23,534 nucleotides of DNA from NCBI GenBank assembly GCA_949035555.1, contig CAROLD010000025.1:1-23534 (forward strand), given 5' to 3'. The notes beneath the pieces were generated by a model, which was given only the letters and a program-made list of their open reading frames with translations, was not told where the DNA came from and did not search any database. The position numbers and the translations under genes were made by a program. Source of the DNA: an uncultured bacterium (GTDB lineage Bacteria > Cyanobacteriota > Vampirovibrionia > Gastranaerophilales > Gastranaerophilaceae). Positions 1-7,805 of the stretch are shown here, one piece after another (within the stretch, counting starts at the first letter, position 1; each line of letters starts with the position of its first letter).

Positions 1-539
1 TCTCTTTGTTCAGCAACAGCTTGTCTTTGAGAAAGGATAAGTTTATTTTTCTTAGGATCAGCTTCAAGAACTTTAACTTCGATTTTTTGATCTAAAAGAC
101 CGTCGAACGGAGTACCTGTTCTAAGTTGAGATGATGGGATGAAACCTTTCAAGTCTGCAACGTCAACCAACACACCGCCTTTAACAACTGAAACAACTTT
201 TGCAAGGATTGTATCGCCTTGAACTTTTGCATCATTAAGCTGAGCCCAAGCTTGAGCAAATGCAAGTCTTTTTAATGATAATAACATACCGTCTTCATCA
301 TTTTCTTCTTTTAATACGTAAAATTCTTTAACGTCGCCTAATTCAACAGGAGTTGCATCTTCAGCAGAAGAGATTTCTCTGTTTGGCAAAAATGCTTCTG
401 TTTTTGCTCCGCGAACGCTTACTAAGTAACCATCTTGTTCTTTTCTCAATACTGTACCTTCTACGATATCAGCTACTGAGTGGCTGTTTGAAAAACTTTC
501 TTCTAATAGTTTTTCGAATTCGTCTAATACTTGTGTCAT
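1..539 (-). CDS. rpsA: 30S ribosomal protein S1, N-terminal part (cut by window edge)
   Basis: Ribosomal protein S1 binds mRNA on the small subunit and helps initiate translation. The visible 179 codons begin MTQVLDEFEKLLEESF and contain a first S1/OB domain at about residues 19-90 (start EGTVLRKEQDGYLVSV) and the start of a second from about residue 105 (GDTILAKVVSVVKGGVLVDV, then GFIPSSQL). That spacing of S1 repeats is typical of bacterial S1. The rest lies beyond position 1. The ATG at 539-537 is preceded by a clear AAGGAG ribosome binding site. The gene lies 21 bases after the ispH stop in the same direction, so the two are probably co-transcribed; an ispH-rpsA neighbourhood, sometimes a fusion, is known in other bacteria. 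Identification is firm; the total number of S1 repeats cannot be seen. Confidence 0.93.
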   Translation of the reverse strand, partial: MTQVLDEFEKLLEESFSNSHSVADIVEGTVLRKEQDGYLVSVRGAKTEAFLPNREISSAEDATPVELGDVKEFYVLKEENDEDGMLLSLKRLAFAQAWAQLNDAKVQGDTILAKVVSVVKGGVLVDVADLKGFIPSSQLRTGTPFDGLLDQKIEVKVLEADPKKNKLILSQRQAVAEQR

Positions 540-560
540 TTTTATTCTCCTTTTCTTTGG

Positions 561-1427
561 TTAAATTTGTTCTAATTGTTTTATGACTTTATCAATTACG
601 CACTGCGGAGTAGATGCTCCTGCCGTAATTGATATATTTTGAGATTTTTTTATTAAATCAATATAATTCTCTAATTCTTTTTCTGTTTCAATATGAATTG
701 TTGGAGTTATATCTTTTAAAATTTCAGCTAAATGTGTTGTATTTGCACTTTTCTTCGAACCTACAACAACCATCAAATCGCTCTGTGCTGCAAGTTCTTT
801 AGCTTCTGACTGGCGCATTGATGTACTTTGGCAAATTGTATTTGCTACATGAAGTTCTTTCGCTATAGGTGTTAGATATTCTACAATATTGTTCAATGTT
901 GATATCATTTGAGTAGTTTGAACAACAACACCAATTTTTTTATGCTCTTTTAGGTCCTTCTCATAAGGTTTTAACTGAGCTAAATCTGCCGCCACCAAAA
1001 CCTTATCTCCAAATTGTTGTGCATTTGCTTTAATTGCAACAACTTCAGGATGCTCTGCTTTACCTACTATGACAAGATAATAATCATTTTGAACAAGTTC
1101 AATTGCTTTCTGCTGAACCTTTTTCACATCAGGGCAAGTTAAATCATAAACATCAAAACCTGCATTTGTAATCTGTTCAAAAACTTCCGGACTTTCACCA
1201 TGACTTCTGACAACACAAATACCGTCCCCTTTTTCAGGAAGAACATCAACAGACTTTATCCCTAAAGCGTTTAATTCTTCTATAACTTGCGTATTATGAA
1301 TAAGTTCACCTAACACACAAATATTACGTTCAGGGTTTTCGGCTTTTAATTTTTTAACAGTTTCAACGGCTCTTTTGACGCCATAGCAGAAACCTGCAAA
1401 TTTAGCTAATGTTATAATTTTCGGCAA
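561..1427 (-). CDS. ispH: 4-hydroxy-3-methylbut-2-enyl diphosphate reductase (IspH/LytB)
   Basis: IspH is the last enzyme of the MEP isoprenoid pathway. It reduces HMBPP to IPP and DMAPP with a 4Fe-4S cluster in the cytoplasm. The three cluster cysteines are present in AGFCYGVKR, DLTCPDV and TICQSTSMRQ. Other family motifs are GELIHN, AEHPEV, QTTQ, GSKKSANTTHL and GASTP. No ATG fits; I chose the TTG at 1427-1425 because the cysteines then fall at 14, 98 and 199, exactly two beyond the E. coli positions 12, 96 and 197, and the N-terminus has the usual length. A longer in-frame form from TTG 1460-1458 (299 residues) is possible, but it has no ribosome binding site and would start about 15 bases from the predicted transcript start. 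The ribosome binding site for TTG 1427 is weak (AGAAGA). rpsA follows 21 bases downstream. Confidence 0.95.
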   Translation of the reverse strand: MPKIITLAKFAGFCYGVKRAVETVKKLKAENPERNICVLGELIHNTQVIEELNALGIKSVDVLPEKGDGICVVRSHGESPEVFEQITNAGFDVYDLTCPDVKKVQQKAIELVQNDYYLVIVGKAEHPEVVAIKANAQQFGDKVLVAADLAQLKPYEKDLKEHKKIGVVVQTTQMISTLNNIVEYLTPIAKELHVANTICQSTSMRQSEAKELAAQSDLMVVVGSKKSANTTHLAEILKDITPTIHIETEKELENYIDLIKKSQNISITAGASTPQCVIDKVIKQLEQI

Positions 1428-1481
1428 ATTTAAATTGTCTTCTTTCAATTGAACTCGCAAGTAAAAACTTGCTGTAAGAAG

Positions 1482-1510
1482 ATTACATCACAAAAAGAAA
1501 ATTAAATCAA
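1482..1510 (-). promoter_or_regulatory. putative sigma-70 promoter of ispH
   Basis: On the minus strand there is a -35 box TTGATT (1510-1505), a 17-base spacer and a -10 box TGTAAT (1487-1482), preceded by TGA as an extended -10. Transcription would start near 1475. The new RNA would begin with the small stem-loop GCAAGT/ACTTGC at 1472-1457. This gives ispH-rpsA its own promoter downstream of the unrelated 1184-residue gene. Confidence 0.5.
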
Positions 1511-1551
1511 GCGCAGCGGTTCACTTATCACACATTGTTTCAGGCTGGAAT

Positions 1552-4500
1552 TTAGCCCTTCATATAAATATGACCTTTGATTTTTCTCTTATCGTATCGT
1601 TCATTTTTACCACGCGGATTAGGGACAGTAGTTGAACCCATAGCAAGCCCGTCATCAAATGTAGGATAAGACTCGACTAAAAAGTTTTCATCAAACATAA
1701 AGGCTTTATTTTCTTTAGACTTCTCTTCGGCTTGAGTTGAAACAAATTGCTCTGGGGTTTGCGTAGTAGATGTTTTGGCTGCTCGTTTGTTGTTTTTTGC
1801 AAGCCATTTATCAGAACCATGAACTTCTTCTGCCAAATCAGGATATTGATTTAACACTGCACCGTGATATTCTAAAGGTAACAACTTCAAATAGCCCAAC
1901 AGATTTTTCGGATTTTTTTCTGATTTCATTCTTTCTTGAATATAATCAGCAAGAATATCAGGATTAATCTTAGACAAATCAGAAATTTTACCCTTCATCA
2001 ACAGATTAAAAAGTTCATCTTTTGGAAGGTAAGCAATCAATGAACTGTCCTGACTATATTGGTATAAAATTGAAATAAGTTTTGAATCATTTTTATGGTC
2101 ATTAGCAAATGAACGAATACTTGTTGCATCAGCCTTTGAAGCAAAAGCTTCAAGAAATTTCATTTTTGCAGTTTCACCGAATTTGCTAATAAACTTAGTA
2201 TATGCCGCACTTACACTGTTATTTTCAAAAATAACAGCTATAGATTTGCGTAAGGTTTCTTTTTCTTCTTCGGAAAGATTTAAGTTTTCTAATTTTGAGA
2301 CATCAATGTCAGATGAGGTAATTGCATCAATAATTTCATCTTCCGACATTGCTGCAGTAGCACTTTCAGCAGTGGATTGAGCGGCTTTTTCAGCCTCTCT
2401 TTGCTCAATACTTTTTGCTTGGGTTTCAATAAAGTTTTCAATTTTTTCAAGCACGGCTTCAGCTTTTTTAGTTAAAACTTCAACTTCTTTATCATTCATA
2501 GGTTCAACGGCAATTGAAGATTTTAAATTTTCAGTTCCTGAAACGGCTTTAGGAATATTGGTTGCAGAAGTTTTTGCAGCAATAGAGGATGCAGATGAGG
2601 CATTAGAACTTGTAACACTTGCATTAGAAACAATTCCTGATAATGGTTTATTTTGAGTTTTTCCAACCGTTGAAGCGACACTACTGCCGGAAGATGCCGC
2701 TGTTGCATTAGTGCCTCCTACCTGAGCTTGAGCCTTAGGAGTTTGAGAAGCCTCGGTTCTTCGTTCTGAAGAATTATCTGTAACAGAAGTTTTGCTTTCA
2801 ATTTTACTTGTTCTAGCTTCTCCTGAAACAGAAGTTTGAGACATCGTGTATTCCGAAACCTCCCCGGTTTCACGAGCATGACGAATACGAGACTGTGTTT
2901 CCGGCGGATAGCTTTGAATAACATTATCTACATAACTATCATATTGACGTCTTAGACCCGGATCTTTAACGGATTTAGATGCAGCGGCAAGACCTTCCAT
3001 AACAGCAGAGTTATCAGAACTAGACATTGCCTGCATAAATCTGTATCTGTCCTGATCACTATGAGCCGTTTCAATAGCAGATTGGGAGTAAACCGCCATT
3101 GCTGCTTCCGGCATATGAGAAGCACATGCCACACTCATGTGAACATTTTCAGCTATATCAGAAGAACAATAAGTGTTAGTTGCAGCAGCAGCATTTTTTG
3201 CATAATCTGCACCCATCAATCTTATGCCTTCAATGTTATGTTCACTTAGAGCTTTAACATTCTCTTTATTCTGCTTAATATATACAGACTGCAATTTATC
3301 AACAAGATTAAGAGCCAACTTCTTCGTCGAATTAGCTACTAAATTTTCAGTTCGAGCGGCATCTTTACCTTTACCCTCAACCGTATATTTAGAGTGTGCG
3401 TCTATTATTTTTTGTTTATCTATCTTAAACTTAGTCATTAGATCTTCGTCTGAAATATCTAAAACTTCTGTGAGTTTAAATATCCCATCTAAAGTAGTGC
3501 AGTTATTAATCAAGATTTTTATCTCTTCATCGCCAAGCTGCTGTCCTTCTAAGAATTTGCGATAATCTCCGCCAAAATGTTGATCAACTACATATTCAGT
3601 TGATTCATAATAGTCTTTTCTAGGTTTTGTTATATCTCGTCCTTCCTCTTCGGAAACACGTATGCGATCTAATTCAAATCGTTGAGTCTTAGTTCGTTTC
3701 GCCTCTGGAATCGCTAAAATATATTTTTTTACATCAGCATCAGTTATTTCACGTTTATTATTCTTAATCATAACTGAACGTCTTAATTGTTCAGTTGGAG
3801 GAATTTGGATATTAGCTTTTATTTCGTACCGTTCAATCGCTCTCAGCTGTTCGGATACTGGTAATTCTCGAAACGCGGAAAGACTTTTTTTACTAAAACA
3901 AATTGCACTGAATTCAGACATCAGTGACTGAAGCTTTAAACCTTTTTCTTTCTCTGAAAATTCGATCCAATCTTTACCATATTTAGAAAACCCGATATGA
4001 TTTTTAATAGATGCTTCAATTTCACTTTGTTGAGCTTTTGACAAATTTTTAAAATCAGGATATAAGGATTCTGCGGCAGAATCTACTATTGCACAAAGTT
4101 GTTCTTCACCTGACAATTTTGCCCAGTTGCCATCTTTTAATGCAGTTTTTATATCAAAATTCTGTATTACCTTTTCAATAGCATAAGATGCCAATTCTTG
4201 CTGTATTTTCTTAGGATTTTCTTTATATAAACTAATTATATCGCCAATTTTAATCCCTTTTGCTTCTGCGGCTTCTGCAGCAATAGCAACCATAGCAAGA
4301 CGAACTTTCTGTTTTTCAATACTTAAACCTTCCCAAGTTTCAGGAGGTCTAACAGTCAGTTGACCTAATTGTGTTTTCATTGAACTTAATAATATTTCTT
4401 TTTCAGCATCAGATTTTTTGTCATAATCAGGAATAACATTAACTAATACTGCATCAAGATGTTTTTCAAACTTCTGCTGAGGATTTAACTTTTTCCATTC

Positions 4501-5106
4501 ATCAGACTGAATAACTTCCTGCGGGATTGCATTGTCCCATACCGAACCGTACTTATTAAGAAGAGTTGCAATCTGCTGCATTTTCGCATTTTTTACTTCA
4601 TTATGAACATTCTCAAAATGTTCAAGAGCTTTTATTTGCTCAGGAGTTCGTTTTGCTTCCGGAGTACGTATTATATCGGAAATAACATCCTCTATTGTTA
4701 CATCTTTTTTACCTTTTTGTCTAAGTTTAGCTTCACATTCATTTAAAGCCTTTTCTCCTTCCGATAACTCTTTAGGTTCAGTAGATGATGTTGTTGCTTC
4801 TTCTACATCATCTTTTTTATTCTCAATAGTTGATTTTACAGCAGATAAGGTTGCTGATAATTGTTGTTTATCAATATTTGGGAACTGTTTTTGCAGTTCT
4901 GCAAGCTGTTCCTCAGGAGTTTTATCCAAAAATTCTGCCGAATTAATATACGTTGTAACAGGATCTTCTTTTTTCTCACTACGTTTGCCTACCGGTACCG
5001 GAGTTGTTGATTTTGAAACTTGAATTGTTTCAGCAGAAACCGGAGTACTCGTTACAGGGGTACTTGTAATAACTTTCTTATTTATATCTTGGTAGTCACT
5101 GTTCAT
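1552..5106 (-). CDS. large repetitive alpha-helical protein of unknown function (1184 aa)
   Basis: I do not recognise this protein. No signal peptide or membrane segment is visible. Residues 1-45 are Ser/Thr/Pro-rich. About 60-480 are charged and helical with internal repeats: tryptophans at 204, 258, 328 and 380 mark a unit of about 124 residues present twice. The segments starting EWKKLNPQQKFEKHL (203) and NWAKLSGEEQLCAIV (327) align through a shared PDY/PDF and a KxxxG ending. A second pair is a short module ending PEAKRT at 150 and 468 (DVTIEDVISDII versus EITDADVKKYIL). A helical alanine-rich middle leads to a low-complexity Ser/Ala/Thr linker at about 752-862, then a second helical part and a basic C-terminus (KRKIKGHIYMKG). 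The ATG at 5106 follows a weak site (AGAGAAA). The 255-residue gene lies 91 bases upstream on the same strand. The layout suggests a scaffold or adhesion role, but this is a guess. Confidence 0.85.
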   Translation of the reverse strand: MNSDYQDINKKVITSTPVTSTPVSAETIQVSKSTTPVPVGKRSEKKEDPVTTYINSAEFLDKTPEEQLAELQKQFPNIDKQQLSATLSAVKSTIENKKDDVEEATTSSTEPKELSEGEKALNECEAKLRQKGKKDVTIEDVISDIIRTPEAKRTPEQIKALEHFENVHNEVKNAKMQQIATLLNKYGSVWDNAIPQEVIQSDEWKKLNPQQKFEKHLDAVLVNVIPDYDKKSDAEKEILLSSMKTQLGQLTVRPPETWEGLSIEKQKVRLAMVAIAAEAAEAKGIKIGDIISLYKENPKKIQQELASYAIEKVIQNFDIKTALKDGNWAKLSGEEQLCAIVDSAAESLYPDFKNLSKAQQSEIEASIKNHIGFSKYGKDWIEFSEKEKGLKLQSLMSEFSAICFSKKSLSAFRELPVSEQLRAIERYEIKANIQIPPTEQLRRSVMIKNNKREITDADVKKYILAIPEAKRTKTQRFELDRIRVSEEEGRDITKPRKDYYESTEYVVDQHFGGDYRKFLEGQQLGDEEIKILINNCTTLDGIFKLTEVLDISDEDLMTKFKIDKQKIIDAHSKYTVEGKGKDAARTENLVANSTKKLALNLVDKLQSVYIKQNKENVKALSEHNIEGIRLMGADYAKNAAAATNTYCSSDIAENVHMSVACASHMPEAAMAVYSQSAIETAHSDQDRYRFMQAMSSSDNSAVMEGLAAASKSVKDPGLRRQYDSYVDNVIQSYPPETQSRIRHARETGEVSEYTMSQTSVSGEARTSKIESKTSVTDNSSERRTEASQTPKAQAQVGGTNATAASSGSSVASTVGKTQNKPLSGIVSNASVTSSNASSASSIAAKTSATNIPKAVSGTENLKSSIAVEPMNDKEVEVLTKKAEAVLEKIENFIETQAKSIEQREAEKAAQSTAESATAAMSEDEIIDAITSSDIDVSKLENLNLSEEEKETLRKSIAVIFENNSVSAAYTKFISKFGETAKMKFLEAFASKADATSIRSFANDHKNDSKLISILYQYSQDSSLIAYLPKDELFNLLMKGKISDLSKINPDILADYIQERMKSEKNPKNLLGYLKLLPLEYHGAVLNQYPDLAEEVHGSDKWLAKNNKRAAKTSTTQTPEQFVSTQAEEKSKENKAFMFDENFLVESYPTFDDGLAMGSTTVPNPRGKNERYDKRKIKGHIYMKG

Positions 5107-5136
5107 AGTATTTTTCTCTATTAGTTACATATATTT

Positions 5137-5156
5137 ATAAAAAACATGTTTTTTAT
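5137..5156. repeat. perfect 20-base palindrome upstream of the 1184-aa gene
   Basis: The sequence ATAAAAAACATGTTTTTTAT reads the same on both strands and lies 31-50 bases before the ATG at 5106. It could be an operator, a weak hairpin at the end of the 255-aa gene, or chance in AT-rich DNA. Confidence 0.4.
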
Positions 5157-5197
5157 GAGATTTCAGCTCCTTCTTTTTTTGTTACATTTCTTTGTAA

Positions 5198-5965
5198 TTA
5201 TCTTTCGAAAGATGATACCTGCGGTGTCATCAGATTAGGAGTTTTTACAATAGAAAATTCCTCTTGCAAATCATCATCCAAACTAAAATTAGTTTTGCCC
5301 AAATATAATTGCACCAGTTCTTCACTTATATCATCCGGAAGTTTAAGTTCTCTAACTACTCTTTTTCTGTTAGAACCATCTTTATTACAGGTAACTTCTA
5401 AAATTTTTACAGCACCAAAAGTGTCTTTTTGATTATTTGCTTCGTGAACTATAAATGCTTCCATTTCAGGAGGATAGTTAACTTCGAAACCGTAACGGTC
5501 TTTCACTATTCTGAAATCCGCCGGAATAAAGTATATCTGTGTAACCTTATCCAAATGGCGTTCTACATTTGCATTATGATAATACATTGTCCATTTTTTT
5601 CCATCCATCATAAAATCTTTTTGATAGATGTTTTTTGAGCCTGTAATCTTCATGATGTCAGGCAAATCCCCCCTACCAACCTGTCTGGCAGATGATGAAC
5701 GAACAGCCTGCGGATTATTCATCGCCATTAATTCAATATTTTCGGAATTATCAAAATCAAAATTATACTGATTTTGAGATTGTGCATTAAATGATGATGA
5801 AGCTAGGGCTAAAAATAATGCTGTCGGAATTGTTACCATTCCGCTTGCTTTATGAGAGTTATAACCGTCTTGTTCTACATTTGACCCTTTATTTTTTCTC
5901 GCTCCAAACTGGATTGCACTTTTATTATTTGTAACACTTACACTGCTAACCGGTAAAATTGCCAT
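5198..5965 (-). CDS. putative exported protein of unknown function (255 aa)
   Basis: I do not recognise the family. The N-terminus has a polar stretch with the short motif AIQFGARK (residues 17-24), then a hydrophobic segment at about 43-57 (MVTIPTALFLALASS) followed by a small-residue site (SFNA-QS near 61). It therefore resembles a signal peptide with an unusually long N-region, or a single membrane anchor. The rest (about 85-255) is a mixed alpha/beta domain with many aromatic residues (KWTMYYHNANVERHLDK, IYFIPADFRIVKDRYGFEV). The ATG at 5965-5963 has a strong AAGGAG site. A near-consensus promoter lies about 75-105 bases upstream, so this gene probably starts a transcript that may run into the 1184-aa gene 91 bases downstream. 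The shared location suggests a related, possibly surface, role; this is inference. Confidence 0.8.
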   Translation of the reverse strand: MAILPVSSVSVTNNKSAIQFGARKNKGSNVEQDGYNSHKASGMVTIPTALFLALASSSFNAQSQNQYNFDFDNSENIELMAMNNPQAVRSSSARQVGRGDLPDIMKITGSKNIYQKDFMMDGKKWTMYYHNANVERHLDKVTQIYFIPADFRIVKDRYGFEVNYPPEMEAFIVHEANNQKDTFGAVKILEVTCNKDGSNRKRVVRELKLPDDISEELVQLYLGKTNFSLDDDLQEEFSIVKTPNLMTPQVSSFER

Positions 5966-6040
5966 ATTAACACTCCTTTTTCATATTCAATTTTTATCGG
6001 ATTAACCCCTTAATCCTTCTTTTTCATTAACCTTCACTTG

Positions 6041-6069
6041 ATTATATCAATGCATGCAGGTTTTGTAAA
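6041..6069 (-). promoter_or_regulatory. near-consensus sigma-70 promoter for the 255-aa exported protein gene
   Basis: On the minus strand the -35 box is TTTACA (6069-6064), the spacer is 17 bases and the -10 box is TATAAT (6046-6041). Transcription would begin near 6034, giving a leader of about 70 bases before the ATG at 5965. The -35 box overlaps an imperfect inverted repeat (6065-6099) that could bind a regulator. Confidence 0.65.
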
Positions 6070-6099
6070 GTAATATATACGATTTTCATATATCTTTAC
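6065..6099. repeat. inverted repeat overlapping the -35 region
   Basis: GTAAAG-ta-ATATAT is followed after 9 bases by ATATAT-CTTTAC, an imperfect inverted repeat with a two-base bulge. It lies directly upstream of and overlaps the -35 box of the promoter at 6041-6069. It may be an operator, or part of the 3' end of the gcv transcript, which ends at 6169. Confidence 0.3.
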
Positions 6100-6120
6100 G
6101 AGGTTATTTCATTTTAAAAC

Positions 6121-6140
6121 GCAAAAATTAAACTTTTTGC
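6121..6140 (-). terminator. weak hairpin after the gcv operon
   Basis: GCAAAAA and TTTTTGC form a 7-bp stem with a 6-base loop, 29-48 bases after the gcvPA stop, followed on the minus strand by GTTTTAAAA. The stem has only two G-C pairs, so it is a weak terminator candidate. Confidence 0.3.
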
Positions 6141-6168
6141 TAGTTGAGTATTAATATATTTACAAAAC

Positions 6169-7413
6169 TTACACAGTCCCGACGTACAAATCTATTTCTT
6201 CATCCGTATTCATTTCAGTTGCGGCAACAAGAATTTTGTTATCATCAAGTTTAATACCGCCAAGGATATTATTTTGTTTCAGTTTTTCAAGGAATTCATC
6301 AGAATTCGTGACTTCAATAACAAATTCGTTAAAGAAATTGTTATTTAGAGTTTTAATTCCTTTAGATGCAAGCTTATCAGAAAGCTCATGGGCATTTTTT
6401 GCAGAAAGATATCCTGCTTGACGAAAACCTTTTTCGCCCATTACTGATAAATACAATGCCGCACAAAGTCCTATCAGAGCTTGATTTGAACAGATATTAC
6501 TTGTTGCTTTTTCTCGTTTAATATGCTGTTCACGGGTTTGAATAGTTAAACAAAAAGCTTGTTGCCCATCCTTATCAACAGTTCTACCTGCAAGTCTTCC
6601 CGGAAGTTGGCGCATAAATTTCTCACGACAAGCCATAAATCCTGCTGTCGGACCGCCAAAATTCATCGGAATCCCCAGTGTTTGGACATCCCCGACAACT
6701 ATATCAGCTCCATATTCTGATGGAGGTTTAAGGATTGACAGTGTCGATACATCACAGCATACAACAGATAGACATTCCACTGTTTTTGGTTCTATAATTT
6801 CGCCAAAATAATTCGGAGTCTGAACAAGAACACATGCAAAATCTTTTGTCTCTGTTGGAACGTCATCTGTCCAAACAACTTCAATCGACTGAGAATTTGT
6901 GTAGGTTTCAATAACTTTTTTGTATTCGGGATTCAATGAATTAAGAACACAGACTTTATATTTTTTAGAAATTCTGCAAGCCATTAGAATAGCCTCAGCA
7001 CAAGCGGTTCCTGCATCATATACTGTTGCGTTTGCAATATCCATACCTGTCAGACGACAAATCATTGTCTGAAATTCATACATAACTTGAAGTGTGCCTT
7101 GAGAAATTTCAGGTTGATAAGGGGTGTAAGCAGTGTTAAATTCAAATCGTTGTGCAACCTGCGCGATACAAGCAGGAACAAATTTGTTATAAATCCCGCC
7201 ACCTAAAAAACTTGTATAATCTGAAATATTTTCTTTTGCAAGCTTTTTAACTGCACGCTGAGTTTCTAATTCACTAAGCCCTTCAGGCAAATCAAGAGAA
7301 GCCATTCTGACATCTTGCGGAATTTGTTTGAATAAATCCTCTACAGATTTTACCCCTATCGCTTTACACATTTCACATGTGACATCTTCGTTATGTACTA
7401 AAAAGTTCTTCAT
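6169..7413 (-). CDS. gcvPA: glycine dehydrogenase (decarboxylating) subunit 1, P-protein alpha
   Basis: This is one half of the split glycine decarboxylase (P-protein). With subunit 2 it decarboxylates glycine using PLP and passes the aminomethyl group to lipoyl-GcvH. Family signatures include SFLGGGIYNKFVP, TAYTPYQPEISQGTLQ, YEFQTMICRLTGMD, TVYDAGTACAEA, PMNFGGPTAGF and TREQHIKREKATSNIC. At 414 residues it is somewhat shorter than the usual 440-450. The ATG at 7413 lies one base after the gcvH stop, so translation is probably coupled. In split systems the PLP-binding lysine belongs to subunit 2 (GcvPB), so this protein alone is not expected to be active. No gcvPB follows: the next gene downstream is unrelated and the gap is only about 200 bases. 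Confidence 0.95.
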   Translation of the reverse strand: MKNFLVHNEDVTCEMCKAIGVKSVEDLFKQIPQDVRMASLDLPEGLSELETQRAVKKLAKENISDYTSFLGGGIYNKFVPACIAQVAQRFEFNTAYTPYQPEISQGTLQVMYEFQTMICRLTGMDIANATVYDAGTACAEAILMACRISKKYKVCVLNSLNPEYKKVIETYTNSQSIEVVWTDDVPTETKDFACVLVQTPNYFGEIIEPKTVECLSVVCCDVSTLSILKPPSEYGADIVVGDVQTLGIPMNFGGPTAGFMACREKFMRQLPGRLAGRTVDKDGQQAFCLTIQTREQHIKREKATSNICSNQALIGLCAALYLSVMGEKGFRQAGYLSAKNAHELSDKLASKGIKTLNNNFFNEFVIEVTNSDEFLEKLKQNNILGGIKLDDNKILVAATEMNTDEEIDLYVGTV

Positions 7414-7414
7414 C

Positions 7415-7786
7415 TTATTCCAATTCTTCTTTGTAATCTGCGTATGTCAAAAGGTCTGAATATTCGCTTTCATCGGCTGTTGGTTCGATTTTCACAAGCC
7501 AGCCGTTTTCGCTAAATTCTTCGTTTAACTGTTCCGGAGCATCAACCAGTGCATCATTAACTTCCACAACCTTACCGCTTAAAGGCATGTAGATTTCAGA
7601 TGCAGCTTTTACGGATTCAATATTTGCAAAAGCATCTCCTTTTTTAAACTCTGTTCCTACTTCCGGCAATTCTAAAAATACTATATCGCCCAATTGCTCA
7701 ATCGCATAATCTGTTAAACCTACAGAAGATTTGTTCCAAATATATTCGTGAGATTTTGAACATAAAATTTCATCTTTAAAACTCAT
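7415..7786 (-). CDS. gcvH: glycine cleavage system H protein
   Basis: GcvH carries the aminomethyl intermediate on a lipoyl-lysine and shuttles between the P, T and L proteins. The 123 residues have normal family length. They contain HEYIW, VGLTDYAIEQLGDIVFLELP and the lipoylation motif ESVKAASEIY with the modified lysine at residue 60, followed by SGKVVEVN and NGWLVKIEP. The ATG at 7786 has a good AGGAG site. It lies 19 bases after the gcvT stop and one base before gcvPA, all in the same direction. Confidence 0.96.
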   Translation of the reverse strand: MSFKDEILCSKSHEYIWNKSSVGLTDYAIEQLGDIVFLELPEVGTEFKKGDAFANIESVKAASEIYMPLSGKVVEVNDALVDAPEQLNEEFSENGWLVKIEPTADESEYSDLLTYADYKEELE

Positions 7787-7805
7787 TGCATTCTCCTATA
7801 ATTAA

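Noticed and set aside
353..586. Plus-strand open frame opposite rpsA
   Set aside because: Leucine- and phenylalanine-rich translation from the antisense of a clear S1 gene, with no ribosome binding site.
3224..3565. Plus-strand 113-codon frame inside the 1184-aa gene
   Set aside because: It is antisense to a long open frame with repeats and consistent composition; the translation is Cys/Ser/Leu-rich and unlike a real protein.
5140..5190. Short leader peptide upstream of the 1184-aa gene
   Set aside because: An AAGGAG lies in the gap, but the nearest ATG is about 19 bases away and encodes only eight residues.
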